A DNA stretch of 16,768 nucleotides from Prevotellaceae bacterium (GTDB taxonomy: Bacteria > Bacteroidota > Bacteroidia > Bacteroidales > Bacteroidaceae), in the NCBI GenBank assembly GCA_021153165.1, contig JAGKTZ010000040.1, forward strand, positions 1 through 16,768, written 5' to 3'. Under the pieces are notes generated by a model that saw only the letters and a list, made by a program, of their open reading frames with translations, had not been told where the DNA came from and searched no databases. Position 1 is the first letter of the stretch. Each line of letters opens with the position of its first letter. Shown piece after piece: positions 1 through 6,016 of this stretch. The translations under genes and the position numbers were made by a program.

Positions 1-956
1 TCGTAGATAGCGGGGATATCCTTTTGGAACTCCATTCTGCGCTGACGGATGGGCTCGAGGGTTTCGTTCAGGACTTTTTCCAAGAATTTCTTGCACTTCA
101 CATCACCCAATCCGCCACGTTGGTAGTGTGCTTTGAGTTCGTCCAAGTTCGCATAGTCGGGCAGATAGCGTTCGAAGTGCTCGTCTGTACAGAAGGCATC
201 GAGATAGGTGAATACGCAGTTGCCTTCGACATGACCTGGGTCGGAGACATTAATGTGCGTGGGGTCTGTGTACATCGACATCACCTTCTTGCGCATTTCA
301 TCAGCCGATTCGCTCAGATAGATACAGTTGCCCAGAGATTTGGACATCTTCGCCTTGCCATCAGTACCGGGCAAGCGCAGACAGGCATTGTTGGTGGGCA
401 ACATGATAGATGGTTCGACCAGGGTGTCGCCATAGATATGATTGAAGCGGCGCACGATTTCGGTGGCTTGTTCGATCATGGGTTTTTGGTCTTCGCCCGC
501 AGGCACAGTGGTAGCACGGAAGGCACAGATGTCTGCTGCCTGGCTGATGGGATAAGTGAAGAAGCCCACGGGGATACTTGATTCGAATCCGCGCATTTGG
601 ATCTCGGTCTTCACAGTCGGGTTGCGCTGCAAGCGGCTGACGCTGACCAAGTCCATGAAGTAGAATGACAGTTCGCAAAGTTCGGGAATCTGACTTTGGA
701 TGAAGAGTGTGACGCGCTCGGGATCCAGTCCGCAAGCCAGATAGTCCAATGCCACCTCGATGACGTTTTGGCGCACCTTTTCGGGGTTTTCCATATTGTC
801 GGTCAGGGCTTGTGCATCGGCTATGAAGACAAACATCTTCTTGTAGTCCCCTTCGTTTTGCAATTCTACACGGCGGCGCAACGAACCCACGAAGTGTCCG
901 ATGTGCAATCTACCTGTTGGACGGTCGCCCGTCAAAATTATCTTTTCCTGTGCCAT
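1..956 (-). CDS. trpS: Tryptophanyl-tRNA synthetase, 3' end cut by window edge
   Basis: Class I aminoacyl-tRNA synthetase that charges tRNA-Trp with tryptophan in the cytoplasm. Translating the minus strand from the ATG at 954-956 gives an uninterrupted frame of 318 codons to the left edge. The N-terminus reads MAQEKIILTGDRPTGRLHIG; the class I HIGH signature is at residues 18-21. A second signature, GTDGKAKMSKSLGN, carries the KMSKS loop about two thirds along. The motif PVGFFTYPISQAADICAF and the following PAGEDQKPMIE match the TrpS active-site region. The family is usually about 330-360 residues, so only the C-terminus is missing. It has its own promoter and lies beyond a terminator, so it is a housekeeping neighbour, not part of the kinase/cell-wall locus. 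Its codons look GC-richer (CTG, CGC, GAC) than those of the kinase genes. Identification is firm. Confidence 0.96.
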   Translation of the reverse strand, partial: MAQEKIILTGDRPTGRLHIGHFVGSLRRRVELQNEGDYKKMFVFIADAQALTDNMENPEKVRQNVIEVALDYLACGLDPERVTLFIQSQIPELCELSFYFMDLVSVSRLQRNPTVKTEIQMRGFESSIPVGFFTYPISQAADICAFRATTVPAGEDQKPMIEQATEIVRRFNHIYGDTLVEPSIMLPTNNACLRLPGTDGKAKMSKSLGNCIYLSESADEMRKKVMSMYTDPTHINVSDPGHVEGNCVFTYLDAFCTDEHFERYLPDYANLDELKAHYQRGGLGDVKCKKFLEKVLNETLEPIRQRRMEFQKDIPAIY

Positions 957-989
957 AATGCTATATCGTTTTATTGTGTGCTTGATACG

Positions 990-1026
990 AATAATAGGTC
1001 TAGGCGCTCCGCCCCACCCTATTATT
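990..1026 (-). promoter_or_regulatory. Stem-loop in the trpS 5' leader
   Basis: A perfect 9-bp inverted repeat, AATAATAGG (990-998) with CCTATTATT (1018-1026), encloses a nested GGCG/CGCC stem (1003-1006 with 1010-1013). It lies between the predicted trpS start point (about 1026) and the ATG at 956, so it would fold at the very 5' end of the mRNA. There is no T-run after it in either direction, so it is not an intrinsic terminator. A role in mRNA stability or translational control is inference. Confidence 0.5.
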
Positions 1027-1032
1027 GCAGCG

Positions 1033-1063
1033 CAAATTTACCATTATTTTTTTATCAGACAAA
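1033..1063 (-). promoter_or_regulatory. Bacteroides-type promoter for trpS
   Basis: On the minus strand, a TTTG (1060-1063) is followed after exactly 19 nt by TAAATTTG (1033-1040). This fits the Bacteroidota primary-sigma consensus TTTG-N19-TAnnTTTG. The start point would be near 1026, giving a leader of about 70 nt before trpS. It is the best evidence in the window for the phylum. Confidence 0.75.
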
Positions 1064-1319
1064 ATTACGTATGAATAGAAATAGGCGAACGGGGGGTTGA
1101 CTGAACTTTTTTGTGAAGATTGCCATACAAGAAAGCCACTCTCCTACCCCCTTTTTTAACGATCATTTTTGCTTGGATAAGAAATGCAGTTTCAAAAAAA
1201 AATAAAAAAAGTTTTCACCCACCGACTCCCCTTGTGTTTATAGTACTTTCAGAGCCTTTTTGAAATGTTAAAAAAATCTACAAAGAGTAATTAAGATGAA
1301 GACACCCTCTGCCACATCG

Positions 1320-1429
1320 TATCTTTGCACTGTCAATTGAAATGGCGCAAGCGTGCGCTTATTATATAATAGAGGAATAGCCTGATCAGAGGGAATCCTA
1401 TGATAACTATCCCCTAACCGATTGACAGC
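1320..1429 (+). other. Possible structured RNA or relic element, unidentified
   Basis: Within the 937-nt gene-free gap between trpS and the FGE gene, this segment is unusually rich in symmetry. A TATCTTTG box (1320-1327) matches the Bacteroidota -7 element, but no TTTG lies 19 nt upstream. It is followed by CTGTCAAT (1329-1336), which pairs perfectly with ATTGACAG (1422-1429). Between them are a GCGCA-AGCG-TGCGC hairpin (1344-1357), a TATTATATAATA palindrome and a CTGATCAG palindrome. No known RNA family is recognised. A 60-codon reading frame on the minus strand here has no convincing features. The region 1064-1319 holds A/T tracts and nothing else I can name. Confidence 0.25.
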
Positions 1430-1448
1430 GCTCTTTGACTTATTGCAC

Positions 1449-1475
1449 AAAAAAAAATTCGCTAGAGGTAGCGAA
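1449..1475 (-). terminator. Intrinsic terminator closing the kinase/phosphatase/FGE operon
   Basis: On the minus strand, TTCGCTA-CCTC-TAGCGAA forms a 7-bp perfect stem with a 4-nt loop (1458-1475), directly followed by nine T residues (1457-1449). It lies about 420 nt downstream of the secreted FGE gene and would end transcripts entering from the locus before they reach trpS. Confidence 0.85.
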
Positions 1476-1740
1476 CGGGTATTTCAAAAAAAATCAAGAT
1501 TCAGGTGAGACATGCGGATGTGGGTCTTTCCAAAGTATTGACTCCAATGTATCGCCGACAACGACTTGAATTGATTAGTCCACGAATTTCAAAATTGTTG
1601 GGTCGGAAACATAAGAAACGAATTTCCACGTAACACTACAAATACCAATAATAGTCAGATTACATATACTTGTGATCCCCGTGATACGTGGAGCATTCGC
1701 TCAATCTTCATCGTTCATCTCCTCAGTACCTGTGTCATGG
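1476..1740. other. Gene-free stretch, nothing recognised
   Basis: This stretch lies between the terminator and the left end of the repeat element. A short plus-strand frame (about 1472-1632) is open but begins after a stop codon without a plausible start, and its product matches nothing I recognise. On the minus strand an ATG just after the repeat opens only a seven-codon frame. It may be degenerate remains of a gene once downstream of the FGE gene. Confidence 0.4.
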
Positions 1741-1893
1741 TCTGTTGGTGATATAGTAAAAATCTTGATTTGCATAATATTTTTTAGTTTATCATTGGGT
1801 GTGCCAGGCGTTTCGCTTTTGGGGCTCGTCCCTCGCTCCCCTTTTGCTTCACGCCTCCCACACCCAATCCTGTCTTAGCTCAGATTATATGAA
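1741..1893 (-). repeat. 153-nt element, copy A, downstream of FGE gene, with long inverted repeat
   Basis: This aligns without gaps to 15193-15345 with 10 differences in 153 nt by hand count (about 93% identity). Both copies begin right after the TAG stop of an FGE-domain gene. The core is a perfect 10-bp inverted repeat, ATTGGGTGTG (1794-1803) with CACACCCAAT (1859-1868). Inside it, copy A has a second 6-bp stem, AGGCGT/ACGCCT (1806-1811 with 1851-1856), and facing GGGG/CCCC blocks. No T-run follows on the coding strand, so it is not a normal terminator. A stem-loop just downstream of a variable repeat is a known requirement for DGR homing in phage BPP-1. Applying that here is inference. Confidence 0.8.
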
Positions 1894-2877
1894 CTATAGG
1901 GCCAACCGCAGCCCATGGGCGTTGTCACCGCCGCGGTCGCTAGGATCGATAGCGCTGCGATTAACAACACGGCACCACCGGCCAAGATCGCGCCAGCAGG
2001 ACCCACGGAGCACACGGTCTGAGCCCGAACTAGGACCAGTAGGATTATACGCGGGGGATTGACTATAATAGTCACTATCATACCAATCCTGGCACCATTC
2101 ATTGACGTTACCACTCATGTCGTATAGTCCCAATTCGTTGGAGCATTTCTGCTTGACGGGATGGGTTGTGCCAGAGATATTATCATAATACCACGCCACA
2201 TCCGTCAGGGTGTTGCTGCCACTGAATTCATATCCACGAGATTTGTTACCCCCACGTGCGGCATATTCCCATTCGGCTTCTGTGGGCAGACGGAAGTTCT
2301 TTCCAGTCAAAGCATTGAGCGTGCAGATAAAGGTTTGGCAATCCTCCCAAGAGACACCATCCACCGGGCGCTGGCTGTCGCCAGTGAAAAACGACGGGTT
2401 AGAGCCCATCACGGCACGCCACAACTGCTGAGTCACCTCAGTCTCGCCAATATAGTAATCACTCAAGGTGACACTGTGCACTGGTTGCGCATCGTCATTA
2501 GCCCACGGATCATTAGAGCCCATGCGGAAAGTGCCACCCTGGACATAGACCATCCGGAATGACACACCTTTTACGATAAAGGTGCGAAAGGTGGAGGATG
2601 TATGCTTATCTTGCTGCGGAGCCTGTGCACTGGAAGCCTGAGTTTTACTCGATGAAGCGACCTTATCTTTAGCAACTTTTGCTGGATTAAGTTGCCCCTC
2701 GAGGTAGGCATCCTTTTTGCCCGTCAAGTCCTTATATATATTATAGGTCAAGCGCGCCTTCTCCACATTTCCATTCTTCAGATGCCTTTTGGCAGCTTGC
2801 AGATAGTCTGAATAGGACTGCGCAAGGACCACAGGAGACAAAACTAAAAAGAAAAGGAAGAAAAATAACTTTTTCAT
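1894..2877 (-). CDS. Secreted SUMF1/FGE-domain (C-type-lectin fold) protein with variable C-terminus
   Basis: 327 residues. Residues 1-19 are a signal peptide (MKKLFFFLFFLVLSPVVLA, cleavage before Q20). Residues 22-55 look like one short helical TPR-like unit, followed by a Ser/Ala/Gln/Lys linker to about 95. The FGE-sulfatase domain spans about 103-327 with family motifs GGTFRMGS, EVTQQLW, FRLPTEAEWEYAARGG, LGLYDMSGNVNEWCQDWY and a final GLRLAL. True formylglycine-generating enzymes use a Cys pair spaced CxxxxC after the GGS(W/Y) motif; this protein reads RGSCWRDLGRWCRV, which does not fit, so it is probably a binding module and not an oxidase. It is last in the operon: its ATG overlaps the phosphatase stop by one base (TAATG). 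The domain is very similar to that of the kinase-FGE fusion at 15346, except for the last 40 residues. A periplasmic or surface ligand-binding role is inferred. Confidence 0.85.
   Translation of the reverse strand: MKKLFFFLFFLVLSPVVLAQSYSDYLQAAKRHLKNGNVEKARLTYNIYKDLTGKKDAYLEGQLNPAKVAKDKVASSSKTQASSAQAPQQDKHTSSTFRTFIVKGVSFRMVYVQGGTFRMGSNDPWANDDAQPVHSVTLSDYYIGETEVTQQLWRAVMGSNPSFFTGDSQRPVDGVSWEDCQTFICTLNALTGKNFRLPTEAEWEYAARGGNKSRGYEFSGSNTLTDVAWYYDNISGTTHPVKQKCSNELGLYDMSGNVNEWCQDWYDSDYYSQSPAYNPTGPSSGSDRVLRGSCWRDLGRWCRVVNRSAIDPSDRGGDNAHGLRLAL
1915..2010 (-). other. Hypervariable block A (candidate DGR variable repeat) in FGE C-terminus
   Basis: This 96-nt segment codes for the C-terminal residues from L (after RV) to H (before GLRLAL). 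Flanking DNA is nearly identical to the second FGE gene, yet most codons here differ. By hand alignment, 21 of 23 variable codons end in C or T, as expected if they derive from AAY template codons mutated at adenines. Framework codons (Arg CGT/CGC, Gly GGG, Trp TGG, Val GT-, Pro CC-) lack adenine; one shared Ile codon is the exception. It ends in the GC-rich stretch GGGCTGCGG, resembling an IMH. No template repeat or reverse transcriptase is in the window. Confidence 0.5.
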
Positions 2878-4115
2878 TATTCCGATTGACTTACAAGTTT
2901 TTTAACCGCATCGATTCGTGTTTGAATGCGAGTGATACTATCATTTAAAGTGGTAATACTATCATTCTGCATCTTGATCGAGTCATTCATCTGCAGGGTG
3001 CGTGCCACAACAATTGAGTCTACCTTGGCACTATCCACAATCTTGACTGGTGGGAAGACTTCTGGGAAAGTATTACTTCCTGTACTTCCACCAAGGTAAT
3101 AACCTATACCCAAAGCGACAATTACAGCAGTGATCAGAATTGAAAACAAAGTGGTAAGGGTAAATGCAGATGATTTCTTTGCAACAGAAGTAGATTTTGC
3201 ACTGGTTCTCTTTCCACCAGAGGATGCAGACCTGGACGTTTTCTTTGGAGTAAGCGGCTTTTTGTCTTCTCCCTTCTTGGTTGAGGTTTGTGATGGTTTG
3301 TCGACAGATGACGCAGGTGTTTTGGTCACCTCCAATTGCACATGTACAGGCGACGATTCGTAGGGGAATTCAGTTTGCACCAACACAACAGTGACATTGT
3401 CCTTACCCCCTGCGACGTTGGCCGAGTCGATCAATGCCTGGACCTTTTCTTCAAGCGATATATTTTCAGCCAGTATCTCCTTCATCTGTACAGACGTGAT
3501 CATATCGCACAATCCGTCTGAGCAGAGCAAGAGTATGGATGATGGTTGTAATGGGAAGGTGTTGACCTCGACCTCCTTGGTATCCTCCTCCCAATGCGCA
3601 GAACCAAGGTCGCGACTGATGATATTGCGCTGAGGATGTGCCATGGCCTCCTCCTCGGTCAAATCACCGATTTCCTCGCGATACCCTACGAGAGAGTGAT
3701 CGTGGGAGAGTTTGTGGATGAAGCCCTCGTTATATTCATAGAGTCGCGTGTCGCCGACGTGTGCCATATTGATGCGACGCGCCTCCTCCTCGACCAAAAT
3801 GGCGGTAAGGACACAACTCATTCGGTCGAATTGGGGCTGCAACTTGCGCTCCTCGTGTATCGTATTGTTGGCATATATGACAGCTTGCTTCAACAGTTCA
3901 TGTCGTTCGCCATTGGAATATTTCTCCAAATATTCAACTATACACTTTTGCGCTATTGCTGCAGCTACTTCGCCACCCTCGTAGCCACCAACGCCATCAA
4001 TAGCTACAGCCAAGACGTGGTGTTCGTCCCATATATTTTGTACAACGAAGGCATCCTCGTTGTTGGTACGAATCATACCCAAATTGGTATTCCCGGAAAA
4101 ACTGATTGCACTCAT
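2877..4115 (-). CDS. Membrane-anchored PP2C-type Ser/Thr protein phosphatase
   Basis: 412 residues. The catalytic domain (about 1-250) has all PP2C/PPM metal and phosphate motifs: R16..NNED21, DGVGG (D40), GDTR near 121, CSDG (D200) and GGKDN (D239). These should bind two Mn/Mg ions and remove phosphate from Ser/Thr. A Lys/Ser/Thr/Pro-rich linker (about 260-318) leads to one transmembrane segment (about 319-341). A roughly 70-residue extracytoplasmic tail follows, with NDSI repeats and coiled-coil character. The catalytic domain is thus cytoplasmic, facing the kinases encoded just upstream, whose phosphorylation it probably reverses. Actinobacterial PstP has the same plan (phosphatase-linker-TM-outside domain). 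The start lies 6 nt after the preceding stop, and the stop overlaps the next ATG, so translational coupling is likely. Confidence 0.95.
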   Translation of the reverse strand: MSAISFSGNTNLGMIRTNNEDAFVVQNIWDEHHVLAVAIDGVGGYEGGEVAAAIAQKCIVEYLEKYSNGERHELLKQAVIYANNTIHEERKLQPQFDRMSCVLTAILVEEEARRINMAHVGDTRLYEYNEGFIHKLSHDHSLVGYREEIGDLTEEEAMAHPQRNIISRDLGSAHWEEDTKEVEVNTFPLQPSSILLLCSDGLCDMITSVQMKEILAENISLEEKVQALIDSANVAGGKDNVTVVLVQTEFPYESSPVHVQLEVTKTPASSVDKPSQTSTKKGEDKKPLTPKKTSRSASSGGKRTSAKSTSVAKKSSAFTLTTLFSILITAVIVALGIGYYLGGSTGSNTFPEVFPPVKIVDSAKVDSIVVARTLQMNDSIKMQNDSITTLNDSITRIQTRIDAVKKLVSQSE

Positions 4116-4121
4116 ACCACG

Positions 4122-5099
4122 TTATGATTTAATGACAAACCTCAATTGAATCTCGTTGTTGATAAATATCGTAGAATTGTTGGCCAAATCCATCCATTGG
4201 ATATTTCCACCAAAACTTAAAGGTATCTCGCTACCATTCAAACGTGTATAACCAAATGCGGCTATCTGGAACTTATTATCTGCAGGCAAATGTTTGATTT
4301 GCACATGAGAATCCTTGATGGTGTCACTCTCTAAGCGGAAATAGCTACGTCCTGTACGCAAATCTCCCCTACCCGAAATATGTATCAACGCATCTTGCAT
4401 TGCAAAAGTATAATGCTTGCCCATCTTGTCGTATGACAAATCTGCTATTGCAGAAACCAAACCATCTGTGATCAAGTTGACACTTTCGGGATTTGTATTG
4501 AGCGACATATCAAACTTGACAGAGTATGTGCCTTCACCCAAGACGTCAAGATTGCGCACTGCTGCGATGTTGGCATTGGTATCTTTTCCAACAACAGACT
4601 GATCAAGTTTCAAAGACACGCGAACATTATTATCAACTGTGATATTAGCCGTATCTTTGATCTCGAGCTTATACAAGGAAGCAAGGGTAGCTACATGACC
4701 AGGCGAGAGATCCAACAGTCCTTTACCCTCTGTCGGTATCTGACGGATAGCACAGGCTGAAAACTGGAAGTGCCAATGGGTTGCAGGGGGTGTAAAATTG
4801 GGATACTTCTGACGCTGATGACTAATCACCTTGTAAAATTCGCAGACTACCTCTTGCACCAAAAATGGAAAGGCGAGTTTGCGGTCTTCATAATCTTCTG
4901 GCGTCATCAACACATTGAAGGACATCGGATACAACATTCGAGTACCGACAGATTCAAAAGAGAGAACTTCCTTGAAGTGTGCCACCAATTCATCCAATAT
5001 ACGCTGATTACTAATCACATCAGGATCTACTGGTGTAACAGGTTTTTGACCACCTCTCACACGACCTGCGCCCAGTATTTTTTTAATAAACATTTTCAT
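4122..5099 (-). CDS. FhaA-like protein: N-terminal DUF3662-like region plus degenerate FHA domain
   Basis: 325 residues, no signal peptide or membrane segment, so cytoplasmic. I do not recognise it as a named family with certainty. Residues about 30-120 include MLYPMSFNVLMTPEDYE, resembling the N-terminal domain of actinobacterial FhaA (pattern P-x-x-[FY]-x-V-x-[LM]-[ST]-P-x-D). The last 85 residues follow the FHA beta-sandwich pattern: ISGRGD, then IKDSHVQI where FHA domains have vSRxHaxI, then a TRLNG turn and a closing LRFVI strand. The phosphothreonine-reading Ser and Arg are replaced by Lys and Asp while His remains, so binding of pThr is doubtful. It sits between the intact FHA gene (10-nt gap) and the phosphatase (6-nt gap). 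A scaffold role in the kinase pathway is inferred. An unrelated all-beta protein is the alternative. Confidence 0.6.
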   Translation of the reverse strand: MKMFIKKILGAGRVRGGQKPVTPVDPDVISNQRILDELVAHFKEVLSFESVGTRMLYPMSFNVLMTPEDYEDRKLAFPFLVQEVVCEFYKVISHQRQKYPNFTPPATHWHFQFSACAIRQIPTEGKGLLDLSPGHVATLASLYKLEIKDTANITVDNNVRVSLKLDQSVVGKDTNANIAAVRNLDVLGEGTYSVKFDMSLNTNPESVNLITDGLVSAIADLSYDKMGKHYTFAMQDALIHISGRGDLRTGRSYFRLESDTIKDSHVQIKHLPADNKFQIAAFGYTRLNGSEIPLSFGGNIQWMDLANNSTIFINNEIQLRFVIKS

Positions 5100-5109
5100 A
5101 ACAGACTAT

Positions 5110-6015
5110 TTACTTCTTAGCTTCAAATTTTAACATTACATTTCGACTCAACACAATGATGTCTTTATCTTGCAAGGGCATGGGGATGTGTGTATTGTTC
5201 AACTCTGTCATTTTCCCATCACGACACACGTGTGTGCGCTTGCCAGAATTTCGGGTACCCCCAGGTTCAACATATAGTAGGAATCCATACTCTTCGTGAA
5301 AAGTTATATAAGCGTGAGCTCGACTCACAAACTTATTCTTATCATACTGAGAAGATGTAGCATCATCGTCGATGGCAATCTGATTGACACGAACGAGCCC
5401 ATTAGCCATTCTCACAACGGCAGAAACACCTATGTTGTATTGCTTGCCTGGAAGGTCTTGAATAGCGTTTGAATCCAAAAGAATCGGATTTGATACAAGA
5501 GAGCCACAACCTTCGATTGACGATAAACTGGCTATTTTGATGACAGAAGTGTTTATCACAGCAGATGCGACTGTCACACCCACATTTTGCATTACCAGTG
5601 TAGCTTTCTGAGGAATCTCATCATTCTTCAACAACACTTCTTTAAAACAAAATCCCAATTGATCATTCAACTTTTGCTTGAGATCTGAGACAAAATCATC
5701 TTCACTTAAAACATCAAAGAATATCGCCTCGTCTACCCAAAGTATGAGAGAGCGCTGACTGAAATCAATTTTTGACCCCTTATAGTTAGACCGTAGCATC
5801 TTTATAATAGAGTCTAATAATGCAGATGATTTATCTATAATATTATTACATTCGGGCGACTGAACCTGTAATCCATCATCTTCATCCTGCAGCACTAAAT
5901 CCTCGTCAATATCAGGCGTATCGTATTCTGTCGAAACTTTTACTCTATTTTCGACGACCTCTATTTTGGAAGAATCATCATTTAGCCATTTAGCTACTTT
6001 ATCAAATATACTCAT
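5110..6015 (-). CDS. FHA-domain protein, probable phosphothreonine reader
   Basis: 301 residues from ATG at 6013-6015 (MSIFDK), one base after the kinase stop (TAAT-ATG). A longer frame beginning with TTG at 6027 would overlap the kinase gene and is less likely. The C-terminal part (about 190-300) is an FHA domain: VSRAHAYI carries the Ser-Arg-x-x-His signature that contacts phosphothreonine. It is followed by GGTRNSG in the position of the usual SxNGT loop, then PLQDKDIIVL and a last strand VMLKFE. The first conserved Gly-Arg is not clear. Residues 1-70 are acidic and low-complexity; about 70-185 form an alpha/beta region with no family I can name, possibly equivalent to the N-terminal domain of its downstream neighbour. 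Cytoplasmic. Likely docks on autophosphorylated kinase or phosphorylated partners, as FHA proteins do in actinobacterial cell-wall loci. Confidence 0.8.
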   Translation of the reverse strand: MSIFDKVAKWLNDDSSKIEVVENRVKVSTEYDTPDIDEDLVLQDEDDGLQVQSPECNNIIDKSSALLDSIIKMLRSNYKGSKIDFSQRSLILWVDEAIFFDVLSEDDFVSDLKQKLNDQLGFCFKEVLLKNDEIPQKATLVMQNVGVTVASAVINTSVIKIASLSSIEGCGSLVSNPILLDSNAIQDLPGKQYNIGVSAVVRMANGLVRVNQIAIDDDATSSQYDKNKFVSRAHAYITFHEEYGFLLYVEPGGTRNSGKRTHVCRDGKMTELNNTHIPMPLQDKDIIVLSRNVMLKFEAKK

Positions 6016-6016
6016 A

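Noticed and set aside
24..581. Long plus-strand reading frame antisense to trpS
   Set aside because: The minus-strand frame gives a textbook TrpS with HIGH and KMSKS; the plus-strand frame is its shadow and has no recognisable domain.
1064..1740. DGR template repeat or reverse transcriptase in the long gap
   Set aside because: No stretch resembling the FGE 3' end occurs there or elsewhere outside the two genes, and no reverse-transcriptase motif is encoded in the window.
1794..1868. Inverted repeat after the FGE gene as a rho-independent terminator
   Set aside because: The loop is about 55 nt and no T-run follows on the coding strand in either copy; a real terminator is found at 1449-1475.
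3594..4127. 177-codon plus-strand frame
   Set aside because: Antisense to the conserved catalytic half of the PP2C gene; no family features and no promoter.
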